11,519 nucleotides of DNA from Actinomycetota bacterium (GTDB taxonomy: Bacteria > Actinomycetota > Thermoleophilia > Solirubrobacterales > Solirubrobacteraceae): NCBI GenBank assembly GCA_005888335.1, contig VAWY01000154.1:1-11519 (forward strand), written 5' to 3'. The position numbers and the translations under genes were made by a program. Below, in pieces: positions 1 through 5,801 of the stretch. How positions within the stretch are numbered: position 1 is the first letter of the stretch; each line of letters starts with the position of its first letter. A model generated the notes under the pieces. That model searched no databases, was not told the DNA's origin, and saw nothing but the letters and a program-made list of their open reading frames with translations.

Positions 1-137
1 GTGAACGAGCGGGCGCGATCGGGCGCGGTCAGGATCACCTCCGCCCCCTGCTCCTGGGCCTGCCGGGCGGCGTGGAAGGCGATGCTGTCGGTCGTCGACA
101 CGCCGGTGATCAAGAGCCGATGGCCCTCTAGCAACAT
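1..137 (-). CDS. fabI: enoyl-ACP reductase, InhA/FabI type (N-terminus only, runs off left edge)
   Basis: The first 45 residues are visible. They begin MLLEGHRLLITGV, the first beta strand and glycine-rich turn of an SDR-type NAD-binding fold. SIAFHAARQAQEQGAEVILT follows, which closely matches the start of InhA/FabI enoyl-ACP reductases (the SSIAFHIA and AQEQGA segments). These enzymes carry out the NADH-dependent last step of the fatty-acid elongation cycle in the cytoplasm. The ATG at 137 is supported by an AGAGGAG Shine-Dalgarno about 7 nt upstream. The catalytic Tyr/Lys region lies outside the window, so activity cannot be judged. The start lies inside the end of the upstream short ORF (stop at 128-130), so the two overlap by about 10 nt. 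Confidence 0.85.
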   Translation of the reverse strand, partial: MLLEGHRLLITGVSTTDSIAFHAARQAQEQGAEVILTAPDRARSF

Positions 138-259
138 GGTTTCTCTCCTCTGTTCTGATCCGACGTGTGGCTCGGGGCGTCGTGCTCGACGCGCGGGACG
201 ACGGTGTCGCAGAGCGCGCGCAGCGCCGTCCGGCGGGACTCGCTGAACAGCTCCGTCAT
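128..259 (-). pseudogene. 5' stub resembling a GMC/gluconate-2-dehydrogenase-subunit-3-type oxidoreductase
   Basis: This is a 43-codon ORF starting MTELFSESRRTALRALCDTV, followed by VPRVEHD. It has a good GAGAGGA Shine-Dalgarno about 7 nt upstream. The pattern R-x-x-L-x-A-L-C-D-T-V-V-P-x-(V/I)-E is what I know from the N-terminus of actinobacterial GMC oxidoreductases and long-chain alcohol oxidases, where an acidic D-D-P-x-G-F-W segment should follow. Here the similarity stops after about 28 residues. The frame then runs through the Shine-Dalgarno of fabI and ends 5 nt inside the fabI start. The simplest reading is that the body of an oxidoreductase gene was deleted, leaving its translation start. 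It could instead be a functional short leader peptide coupled to fabI. The stub is visible; the family assignment is from memory. Confidence 0.5.
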
Positions 260-511
260 CACGCGATCCTCTCTCTCGCCTCGAACCACGACCTGTAGCA
301 TCGCCCAAGATCTACGCCCGTGGTAGTGGAAATGGGCCCAGACATTCGCGTCGAATCTCATGACACTTCATGAGGTTTTGCGTCCACCGACCCGACCATC
401 CGCCATCTCGTCGCGGTCATGGCGGACCGGATCGAGCACCTGGTCGTCCCGCGGGACGTCGCGCGCTCCGCGAGGCGGTCCCAGGCTTCCGGCGGGCGCC
501 CGACACGGACC

Positions 512-810
512 TCAGCGGCGAGATCGTCGTCCAACGCAGCGTGGCGCTGTTCGCCACGCTCGGGCGCGAGGGCCGGCCGCCGGCCGCCGGCCGCCGGCGA
601 GCTCGACCACTTCCGCCGCTCGGCCGGGAACGCATGCCTGGGCGACCGCGGCCGACACGCGATCGGTGTACTCGAGGAGCGCCACCACGTGCTCTCCCAG
701 CACGAGCGGCGGACGCGCCAGCTCCTCGCGCTCCGGTGGGAGTGTCGCTTTGCGCGAGTTGGAGGGCCCCGCGCCACGCGACCGTCTCGAGCCGCACCTC
801 GAAGCTCACT
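512..810 (-). pseudogene. frameshifted remnant of an unidentified protein
   Basis: Reading the minus strand from a GTG at 810 gives VSFEVRLETVAWRGALQLA. The natural-looking sequence then moves to another frame near position 750: ATLPPEREELARPPLVLGEH, then VVALLEYTDRVSAAVAQA. Both halves have ordinary residue composition and GC-rich third positions, unlike the Arg/Pro-rich alternative frames. One indel therefore seems to have broken a real gene. The segment vaguely recalls SnoaL/NTF2-like domains found in Thermoleophilia regulators, but I would not assign it. The indel could also be a sequencing error. Confidence 0.35.
571..598. repeat. 7-bp tandem repeat (GGCCGCC)n
   Basis: Three complete tandem copies of GGCCGCC occupy 575-595, with partial copies on either side. 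The tract lies in the decayed region and is a likely slippage site or sequencing-difficult stretch. It is visible directly; no function is implied. Confidence 0.8.
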
Positions 811-1054
811 CCGCTGCGATCGTCCCCCCTTGGACCGGGCCCCTGTTTGGTGGGTCTCCTGGCCGGTCACGCCAGGGTCGGGTTCCGACGCGGCGCGCTG
901 TACGTGACTCAGGGACTCGTGCATCGCACTTCGGGCACAGGCCTGGTCATGGTCGCGGTTGATGTGCTGCGGCACGTGGCCTCGAGTGAGTGCGGGCAGC
1001 GCCCGCGACGTAGCTCCGCGGCGAGCGATGGTTCGCGTGGCCTCGATGACGAGT

Positions 1055-1416
1055 TCATTGCGCACTGTCGTGATCGCCGCCCGGGGCCGGCGCGACGACC
1101 GAGCGCGCGCGGCCGCGGCGGGCCGGCTCGAGGGCGATCCACAGCCGGCGAGCGGGTTGCCGACCAGGTGTGCGGTGTCGAGGCGGGGTCGTCCATGTCA
1201 TGCGCGACGCTCTCGCCACTGGCGGCGAGCGAGACCGGCGCGCCGGGCGGGAATGGCGGCCCGTCCCAGTGGCCGAGCGGCGAGACGTCGAGGACGTCAC
1301 GGCGCGCTTGGAGCGCCGGCAGGACCGGCGCCCCGCCGCCACGTGCGGGAGAAGTCGGAGATGACGAGGAGCTCGCCGGTGCCGGTGTGATGCGGGGCGG
1401 CGCTCAGCTCGGCCAC
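1055..1416 (-). pseudogene. decayed alpha/beta hydrolase
   Basis: Three minus-strand frames together spell an alpha/beta hydrolase. Frame 1 (1416 to 1297) has GTGELLVISDFSRTWRR where the family has G-x-P-L-V-L-I-H-G-F. Frame 2 continues PVLPALQARRDVLDVSPLGH, then WDGPPFPPGAPVSLAA and GESVAHDMDD. Frame 3 gives LDTAHLVGNPLAG and, after one more slip, WIALEPARRGRARSVVAPAP, the nucleophile elbow and following helix. At least three indels are needed. The oxyanion-hole His-Gly reads Ser-Asp, and the nucleophile motif G-x-S-x-G reads G-N-P-L-A, so the catalytic Ser is lost. The frame ends at a TGA at 1055, and the C-terminal half (acid and His) is not recognisable beyond it. The GTG at 1416 is a plausible former start. 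The gene is dead by both substitution and frameshift, so it is unlikely to be only a sequencing artefact. Confidence 0.8.
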
Positions 1417-1450
1417 GCGTCGACCCCACGGCGCCGCCCCGCCGCTGGAC

Positions 1451-1456
1451 TAACGT
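1451..1456 (+). promoter_or_regulatory. -10 box TAACGT, leaderless-type
   Basis: TAACGT lies exactly 7 nt before the ATG at 1464, where no Shine-Dalgarno is present. With usual -10-to-start spacing, the transcript would begin at or next to the start codon. No clear -35 is visible. The same arrangement recurs at 4221, 4969 and 9744. Confidence 0.5.
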
Positions 1457-1463
1457 CCCCCTC

Positions 1464-2117
1464 ATGACGGACTACACCGGTTACGGACTCACCCGGGCCC
1501 GCGCGCGCAGCTACCCGGTCCTGCTCGGCCAGGTCATGTTCCTCGTCGCCGTCGCGCTGGGGTTCCTCGCGCTTGGCACCTACCTCGGTCGTGACCTGGC
1601 CGTCGGCACGGCGCGGGTGATCTCGTTCGTCGGCCTCGGGATGCTGCTCGTCGCGTCGTTCGGCGGCGAGCGCTTCCGGATCGGTTCGTTCGCCATGGGG
1701 TGGCTGTTCGCCACCGCGCTGGCCATTGGCAGCGGGCTGGGGCCGGTGCTCGCCTACCTCGTCGAGAACGACCCGACGGTCGTCACCCAGGCCGCGGGCG
1801 CCACCGCGCTGATCGTCGTCGGCATGGGCGCCGCGGGGTTCTTCCTCAGCAAGGACCTCGCGCGCTGGATGCGGCCGCTGTCGCTGATCGTCTTCGGCGC
1901 GGTGATCGTGAGCTTCGTGATGGTCCTCTTCGCCAGCGGCGGCAACCCCGTGCTGAGCGTCATCATCGGCGGCGTCTCGGCGCTCCTCATCATGGTCGAC
2001 TTCAACTACCTGCGCCAGCACGGCACCGAGAACGACGTGATCTGGCTGGCGACCGGGATCTTCGTCTCGATCGTCAACATCTTCCTGTCGTTGCTCAACC
2101 TGCTGTCCAACGACTGA
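1464..2117 (+). CDS. Bax inhibitor-1 / YccA family membrane protein
   Basis: This 217-residue protein has about seven hydrophobic segments: residues ~20-42, 50-65, 73-92, 107-127, 133-155, 158-175 and 193-215. This is the size and topology of bacterial BI-1/YccA/YbhL proteins of the TMBIM family. Family-typical features are the charged connector SKDLARWM before the fifth helix and the C-terminal FNYLRQHGTENDVIW leading into the last helix. Members sit in the inner membrane; some are pH-sensitive Ca2+ leak channels, and YccA modulates the FtsH protease. The short N-terminus MTDYTGYGLTRARARSYPVL, with Ala-Arg and Tyr just before helix 1, is usual. The gene stands alone, without a Shine-Dalgarno, behind the TAACGT box. 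Fold-level identity is secure; the physiological role is not. Confidence 0.9.
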   Translation: MTDYTGYGLTRARARSYPVLLGQVMFLVAVALGFLALGTYLGRDLAVGTARVISFVGLGMLLVASFGGERFRIGSFAMGWLFATALAIGSGLGPVLAYLVENDPTVVTQAAGATALIVVGMGAAGFFLSKDLARWMRPLSLIVFGAVIVSFVMVLFASGGNPVLSVIIGGVSALLIMVDFNYLRQHGTENDVIWLATGIFVSIVNIFLSLLNLLSND

Positions 2118-2199
2118 GCTGACGCGACGAAGTCCTGGCGGCGACCGCGCCCGGTAGGACCGACCCCGACGCGCCGCTACGGCTCGCTGCTCCTTCGTA

Positions 2200-2260
2200 C
2201 GGGTAGCGAACACCCTTGTTGCGCGGCGGGCGGCCGGCGTGGTAGCCGGGCAGCGTCGCG
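2200..2260 (-). pseudogene. N-terminal scrap of a tyrosine recombinase/integrase
   Basis: The minus strand reads ATLPGYHAGRPPRNKGVRYP. This closely resembles the opening residues of a common actinobacterial site-specific integrase (…GYRxGRPPRNKGxRYP, followed by P-P-T-V-E-E-I). After RYP the similarity disappears and the frame becomes Ser/Gly/Ala-rich, so only about 20 residues survive. It lies between two plus-strand genes. A complementary C-terminal scrap sits at 9808-9960. Its order on the minus strand (C-terminal piece upstream of N-terminal piece) rules out one gene simply split by insertion. Confidence 0.55.
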
Positions 2261-2275
2261 GGCGAACGACGACGC

Positions 2276-2299
2276 CCGTCGCATCCTGCAATGCGACGG
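2276..2299 (+). promoter_or_regulatory. 9-bp perfect hairpin in the leader of the secreted-protein gene
   Basis: CCGTCGCAT and ATGCGACGG form a perfect 9-bp inverted repeat around the loop CCTGCA. It is followed within 20 nt by a GGAAGGAG Shine-Dalgarno-like tract and an out-of-frame ATG at 2320. It lies about 60 nt before the chosen start of the secreted protein. It could be an operator, an RNA attenuator, or a terminator stem for the upstream BI-1 gene, although it has no T-tract. No known riboswitch class is recognised. Confidence 0.4.
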
Positions 2300-2361
2300 C
2301 GAGACGGAAGGAGCCGACATGCCGCGAAGGTCGCAGCCGTGGGGCGGCGAAAGTAGGCCGC

Positions 2362-3798
2362 ATGTCCCCCCGCATCGCCCTGGTCATCGCGCTGCTCGTG
2401 TTCAGCGCGGGCGCCGAAAGCGCGCTCGCCGCCTCGCGCATCTCCGGCCGCCTGAGTGACACCTCTTACGAGCTCATGCTCCTCGCGCGCAGCGGCCGGG
2501 CGCAGCCGATCCAGCCCCGGGCGGATGGCCGTTTCAGCGTGCGCGTCTCCTCGGCGAAGGGCGCGAGCCTGCACCTGATCCGCGACGGGCGTTACGCGGG
2601 GCCGGTGGTGCTGCGCGGCAAGAAGCCTCGTGTGGCGCTGGCGGGGGCGCGGAGGGTCAACCTCGGCACGGTGCGCGTGCGCGTGCGGTACGCGGCGACC
2701 TCCCGCCGTGTCGCAGGCTCCGGGCAACCGATCCGGACAGACGCCCACGGCCGTCCGCTCGGCGCCGGGAAGCTCGGGTTTGTCCGCGTGCGGCGGGCGC
2801 GGATCGCGCAGGCCGGCGCGTCGGGGACCGAGGGCGCCGATGCGGATCTCGACGGCATCCCCAACGCGTTCGACGCCGACGACGACGGCGACCTGAGGCT
2901 CGACAACATCGAGGGTGCCGAGCCGAAGGGGCCGCGGCTGTCGCTGTCGTCGGCGCTGCCGCTGGACATCACCGAGACGATCAACGCCAACGCGGGCGCG
3001 GACGCCGACCAGGAGGCGACGATCCGCCGGTACCTGCGGCTGCTCTTCTCCGTCTCTGCCGACGAGTTGGGCGGGGCGCAGCGCGTCGGCGTCTCGTGTG
3101 TCTTCGCGTGGTGCGCCGGCGCGCAGGTCGTGATCCCCCCGGGCCGTGGCGACAGCACGACCGCCTGGTCCGACGGCGACGGTGACGGGCTGCTCGACCT
3201 CGGCGCGCACCGGCCGGCCTTCTGGCGGCAGATCTACCCGCGCGCCTCGACGGCCGACATCAAGCCGGGCGACACGTTCACCGCGACGACCGACCGGGGC
3301 GCGTCGGCGGTGGCGGCATTGACGTTCTACTTCACGAGCTCGGTCGCGGTGAAGACGATGGGCTCGCACACGTTCTCCTATCCCGCCGACCCGGGCTCGC
3401 CGGGCTCGCCGGGCAACCCGGTCAAGACCCCGCGCAAGGTGCAGATCGCGCTGTGGCGGCCGCAGCGGGCGGCGATCCCGGGCGCCGAGAGCAGGACGTT
3501 GATGGACATCGGCGGGCTGCACTACGGCGTCGACGTCTCCGGCGCGTTCTGCCGCGCCGAGGACTTCTCGGACCTGTCCGAGACGCTCAAGCCGAGCGCG
3601 GGCGACGAGGCGCCGCTCCAGGACACCGCGGCCGACACGCCGCCCTCGGGGGCCACGCTCTCGTTCACCGTCGACACCGCGGCCTGCGCCGCGCGCGGCG
3701 GCGGGGACACCGGCGGCGGGTTCCCGATGGTGTCGATCGTGGCACAGGACGCCTCGGGCGACCTCACCCGCCAGCACATCGTCGTGCAGTTCGAGTAG
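2362..3798 (+). CDS. secreted protein with thrombospondin-3-like Ca2+-binding motif
   Basis: The product is 478 residues. The ATG at 2362 starts a classical signal peptide, MSPRIALVIALLVFSAGAES then ALA|A, with likely cleavage after residue 23 or 24; the open frame extends upstream to 2239, but that part is Arg-rich. Residues ~25-110 are beta-rich (ISGRLSD…LHLIRDGRYAGPVVL), like a carboxypeptidase-regulatory or prealbumin-like module. At ~160-178 the acidic run DADLDGIPNAFDADDDGD matches a thrombospondin type-3/dockerin-like Ca2+ loop. A second acidic loop, SDGDGDGLLDLG, lies near residue 270. The C-terminal half is beta-rich, with a PGSPGSPGNP linker near residue 350, and no transmembrane anchor is seen. 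Such loops usually make extracellular proteins Ca2+-dependent. I recognise no enzymatic domain. The Shine-Dalgarno at this start is weak; the hairpin at 2276 and a good Shine-Dalgarno at ~2311 lie upstream. Confidence 0.75.
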   Translation: MSPRIALVIALLVFSAGAESALAASRISGRLSDTSYELMLLARSGRAQPIQPRADGRFSVRVSSAKGASLHLIRDGRYAGPVVLRGKKPRVALAGARRVNLGTVRVRVRYAATSRRVAGSGQPIRTDAHGRPLGAGKLGFVRVRRARIAQAGASGTEGADADLDGIPNAFDADDDGDLRLDNIEGAEPKGPRLSLSSALPLDITETINANAGADADQEATIRRYLRLLFSVSADELGGAQRVGVSCVFAWCAGAQVVIPPGRGDSTTAWSDGDGDGLLDLGAHRPAFWRQIYPRASTADIKPGDTFTATTDRGASAVAALTFYFTSSVAVKTMGSHTFSYPADPGSPGSPGNPVKTPRKVQIALWRPQRAAIPGAESRTLMDIGGLHYGVDVSGAFCRAEDFSDLSETLKPSAGDEAPLQDTAADTPPSGATLSFTVDTAACAARGGGDTGGGFPMVSIVAQDASGDLTRQHIVVQFE

Positions 3799-3916
3799 CA
3801 GTAGCGCCTACGCATGGAGACAAATCACGCGCGACGACTGATCCCGCCCGCGCCGGGTTCTGCATTGCGCGACGGGCGGTAGTCAGCGGCCCTCGTGTCC
3901 CGACATGGTTCGGCGG

Positions 3917-4213
3917 CTACGCGCCAAGCGCCACGCCGACTTTGATAACGACGTAGACGAGCCCGCCGGCGCCGAGCACACGCCGGAACCAAGTCGTGCC
4001 GTCGGCCACCTCCTTCCATGCCCACGCCGCGAGGCCGGTGTAGAACGTCGACCGCGCATAGGCATGCGCCGAGCCATGGGTCAGAACGGCTACGAGCCAA
4101 CCGCCGAGCGCGACGAGCAGCGGGCAATTCGGAAACTGCACCACCGGAAAGCTGGCCGGCCAACCGTGCTGACCACGCCGCCAGAGATCCCTGAGCGTGA
4201 GCCCGGTGTTCAC
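3917..4213 (-). CDS. small conserved-looking membrane protein
   Basis: The product has 98 residues from a GTG at 4213. A soluble amphipathic start (TLRDLWRRGQHGWPASFPVV, then QFPN) precedes a hydrophobic helix at ~31-46 (LLVALGGWLVAVLTHG), a Trp-rich segment at ~52-68 (ARSTFYTGLAAWAWKE) and a C-terminal helix at ~78-97 (RVLGAGGLVYVVIKVGVALG). Two or three membrane passes are likely. I do not know a function. No Shine-Dalgarno is present; TAGGGT lies exactly 7 nt before the GTG, suggesting a leaderless mRNA. It converges with the secreted-protein gene across a 118-bp gap that has no obvious terminator. Confidence 0.75.
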   Translation of the reverse strand: MNTGLTLRDLWRRGQHGWPASFPVVQFPNCPLLVALGGWLVAVLTHGSAHAYARSTFYTGLAAWAWKEVADGTTWFRRVLGAGGLVYVVIKVGVALGA

Positions 4214-4220
4214 CCGCGCG

Positions 4221-4226
4221 ACCCTA
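4221..4226 (-). promoter_or_regulatory. -10 box TAGGGT, leaderless-type
   Basis: On the minus strand TAGGGT precedes the GTG at 4213 by 7 nt, with no Shine-Dalgarno between. No good -35 is seen 17-18 bp further upstream. It sits just downstream of the VOC remnant's stop codon. Confidence 0.5.
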
Positions 4227-4243
4227 GCGACGTGACTCCGGCC

Positions 4244-4533
4244 TCAGGCTTGCGCCGAGACGAGCTCCTTGAGCGCGAGGATGTTGCCCTCGGTGTCGTT
4301 GAACCAGGCTGGCTTGACCGATCCGAAGTCCGTAATGTGGCCATCGGTGGCCCCGGGCTGTCCTGCGAAGCTCGATGCGTCCAGCTCAGCGAACGTCACG
4401 CCCTTGGCCTTGAGATCGCGCACGAGTTGATCGATGCCTCGACCCGGAAGCTCACGACCGCGTACGCGGCTGGCACGCGACTCGGGATCTCGGTCACGAC
4501 GAGGCTCGTGCCGGACCCAGCCTGAAACATCAT
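4244..4533 (-). pseudogene. VOC/glyoxalase-family remnant, frameshifted and lacking its N-terminus
   Basis: From 4533 the minus strand reads MMFQAGSGTSLVVTEIPS and continues to AAYAVVSFRVE. Near 4436-4440 one base appears to be missing. The next frame continues IDQLVRDLKAKGVTFAELDA, then GSVKPAWFNDTEGNILALKE and a TGA at 4244. This is the C-terminal half of a vicinal-oxygen-chelate (glyoxalase/bleomycin-resistance fold) protein: the D-x-x-GN-x-L-x-L-x-E end is diagnostic and carries a metal-ligand Glu in active members. Restoring one G at the GAGGCATC site rejoins the frames. The first ~50 residues, including the F-Y-x-x-x-L-G-L signature, are missing upstream. The gene is broken in two ways, so it is probably non-functional. 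Confidence 0.8.
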
Positions 4534-4539
4534 CGGGGC

Positions 4540-4561
4540 TCGCTTTTGCGCGAGAAAGCGA
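4540..4561. repeat. hairpin carrying the recurrent TTGCGCGA octamer
   Basis: TCGCTTT and AAAGCGA form a perfect 7-bp stem around TGCGCGAG. The octamer TTGCGCGA (4546-4553) spans the loop. The other copies lie at 750-757, 3865-3872, 8478-8485, 8502-8509 and 9819-9826, all on the plus strand and outside intact genes. Confidence 0.6.
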
Positions 4562-4580
4562 TGACGGTGAGGCGGATCAG

Positions 4581-4961
4581 TTACCGATGGGCACGGACAT
4601 GCCGACGAACCACTGGCTCGACTCCTTCACCTCCACCAAGTTGATCCACCACCCTGTTACCGCGTCGAGTGGTGTTCAGCGCGCCGTCGACGGGGACGAC
4701 CGTGCAATCGCAAGGCAGCCGTGCCGCACAGTCCACCCAGCCGCCCTGCTGCGGGGCCGTGTCCGAGGTCACGAAGAACGACTCGCCTCCGAGGACGCTG
4801 CGCTTGAGCGACCTGATCATCCCGCCGGTCGCGCGAGACTCCACGGCGACGCCCTCCGAGGTGGCCATCATCGCCCCCACCTCCGCGCGGATCGCCTCGC
4901 CCGGCTGCAGGTGAGCCCGCGCAACCGCGAAGCTCGGAGCGTGCCGTATCTCGACGTTCAT
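4581..4961 (-). pseudogene. AIM24 (TIGR00266-type) family protein, C-terminally truncated
   Basis: From the ATG at 4961 the protein reads MNVEIRHAPSFAVARAHLQP, then GEAIRAEVGAMMATSEGVAV and SLKRSVLGGESFFVT, followed by APQQGGWVDCAARLP. These blocks (F-A-x-A, E-x-GAMMAMS, LGGESFF and GGWVD) are the hallmark of AIM24/TIGR00266 proteins, beta-helical or double-stranded beta-sandwich proteins of poorly known function. Members are usually about 220-260 residues. Here the match fades after ~100, and the frame stops at 126 after an Arg/Val-rich tail. The C-terminal half is not found downstream, where the VOC remnant begins only ~50 nt later. The intact promoter and front half suggest recent damage. 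A truncated product could still be made. Confidence 0.75.
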
Positions 4962-4968
4962 GGCGCGG

Positions 4969-4974
4969 ACGCTA
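4969..4974 (-). promoter_or_regulatory. -10 box TAGCGT, leaderless-type
   Basis: TAGCGT lies exactly 7 nt before the AIM24-family ATG at 4961 on the minus strand, with no Shine-Dalgarno. The same hexamer precedes the alcohol dehydrogenase (9744-9749). The box supports 4961 as the start rather than the upstream ATG of the same frame. Confidence 0.55.
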
Positions 4975-5113
4975 CTGATGAGAGTCTCGTTGGCGCGGTG
5001 ACAGTCACGTCCGCGTTGGCTCGATCCTGCTTGGCGCGACAAGGATCAGCGCGGATCGATGCGTGGTCGCGCCATTGCAGACCGCCTTCACGTCCGCTTG
5101 CGGCGCGCGTGGC

Positions 5114-5665
5114 TCAGGGTGTCCGGTCTGGACGGACCTCTCGCTGTCCCGCGGCCGCGGTGCTCGCCCCGGCTCCGGCCTCGGGGAGCGTGTAGCCGCG
5201 TTGGGCTTTGGCGAGCTCACCCGTCTTGGCCATCTTGGTCAGCAGCGTGCTCACCGTGGCGGCGCCGATGCCGGTCGCCTTGGCGATCTCCGAAGCGGTC
5301 ATCGGGTCGCCCCCCTTGAGCGCGTCGAGCACCTTGGCCTTGTTCTGGCCGCGGGGGGCGCCGGCCCGCGCGCGTGTGGGCTTGGCGGGGCTCGCCTGCT
5401 TGGCGGTGCCTGCCCGCTTGGCGGGGCTCGCCGGCTTGGCGGTGCCTGCCCGCTTGGCGCTGTGGGCCGGCTTGGCCGCGGGCCGACGACCGCGGGGGCC
5501 GGCGACCACCCGCGATCGGGCCGCACCCTCAATACGGCTCAGCGCGTCGCGCAGGCGATCAAGCTCATCGCTGAGCACCTGGTGCTGCTTGAGCTGAGCT
5601 TCGATCTGTTTGATCCGCGCCCTGATGTGTTTGGCGATCCCGCCGACGTCGGGGACCTGTGGCAT
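5114..5665 (-). CDS. histone-H1-like DNA-binding protein: coiled coil, Ala/Lys/Pro linker, winged helix
   Basis: The product has 183 residues in three parts. Residues ~10-48 form a charged heptad-like helix (IKQIEAQLKQHQVLSDELDR, then LRDALSRIEG), likely a dimerising coiled coil. Residues ~50-105 are a basic, disordered Ala/Lys/Pro/Arg tail with SPAKRAGTAK repeats. Residues ~108-160 are a winged helix-turn-helix (KVLDALKGGDPMTASEIAKA, then TGIGAATVSTLLTKMAKTGE) ending in a GYTLP wing. The start has an AGGAG Shine-Dalgarno 5 nt upstream. The basic linker resembles eukaryotic H1 and mycobacterial HupB tails; the winged helix resembles MarR/IclR-type readers. It may be a nucleoid-associated or transcriptional regulatory protein; which one cannot be told from sequence. 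The neighbours give no operon clue. Confidence 0.75.
   Translation of the reverse strand: MPQVPDVGGIAKHIRARIKQIEAQLKQHQVLSDELDRLRDALSRIEGAARSRVVAGPRGRRPAAKPAHSAKRAGTAKPASPAKRAGTAKQASPAKPTRARAGAPRGQNKAKVLDALKGGDPMTASEIAKATGIGAATVSTLLTKMAKTGELAKAQRGYTLPEAGAGASTAAAGQREVRPDRTP
5381..5470 (-). repeat. five 18-bp tandem units encoding the Ala/Lys/Pro linker
   Basis: Five consecutive 18-bp units each start CTTGGC. Two forms alternate, one beginning CTTGGCGGGGCTCGCC and one CTTGGCGGTGCCTGCCCG, giving a 36-bp higher-order period; the fifth unit has diverged. The second form is repeated exactly at 5399-5416 and 5435-5452. They encode the repeating Lys-Arg-Ala-Gly-Thr-Ala / Lys-Pro-Ala-Ser-Pro-Ala linker. 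Copy number could vary between strains. Confidence 0.85.
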
Positions 5666-5801
5666 GTCACTCCTGTCCTCGGTTGGGCGGCATCGTAGTT
5701 ACCTGCCGCCGCGACGCGCCACCCACGGACACTCGCCAACCGACCGGGCACTCACGAGCCACCGCGCGCGCCGCTGCTGCGCGCGAGGAGGCGCGTGCGA
5801 C

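Larger units (their letters stand above)
360..1054. other. gene-poor, decayed stretch
   Basis: No ORF here has convincing protein character in either direction. The long open frames on both strands are Arg/Pro/Gly-rich shadows produced by high GC. Coding-like minus-strand pieces survive (see 512-810), but they are broken by frameshifts. A 7-bp tandem repeat sits at 571-598. There is no recognisable RNA gene. Confidence 0.6.

Noticed and set aside
370..1467. Long plus-strand open frame of about 365 codons over the left gene-poor region
   Set aside because: It is extremely Arg/Pro/Gly/Ser-rich with no protein-like blocks, and recognisable hydrolase sequence lies on the opposite strand. It is open only because of high GC.
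2285..2299. Third copy of the repeated leader (CTGCAATGCGA resembles TTGCAATGCCA)
   Set aside because: Only about ten bases agree and the downstream GAGGAT and CGATCGACGAGAGGAGA blocks are absent.
2095..3777. 560-codon minus-strand frame opposite the secreted-protein gene
   Set aside because: It is antisense to a gene with a clear signal peptide and Ca2+ motif, and its residue content (Arg, His, Asp, Gly) is that of a mirror frame. Only the ~20-residue recombinase-like scrap at 2200-2260 was kept.
4434..5195. 253-codon plus-strand frame over the AIM24/VOC region
   Set aside because: It is Arg/Ser/Pro-rich and antisense to recognisable AIM24 and VOC sequence.
5381..5470. CRISPR-like array
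   Set aside because: The 18-bp units are directly abutting with no spacers and encode a low-complexity protein linker.
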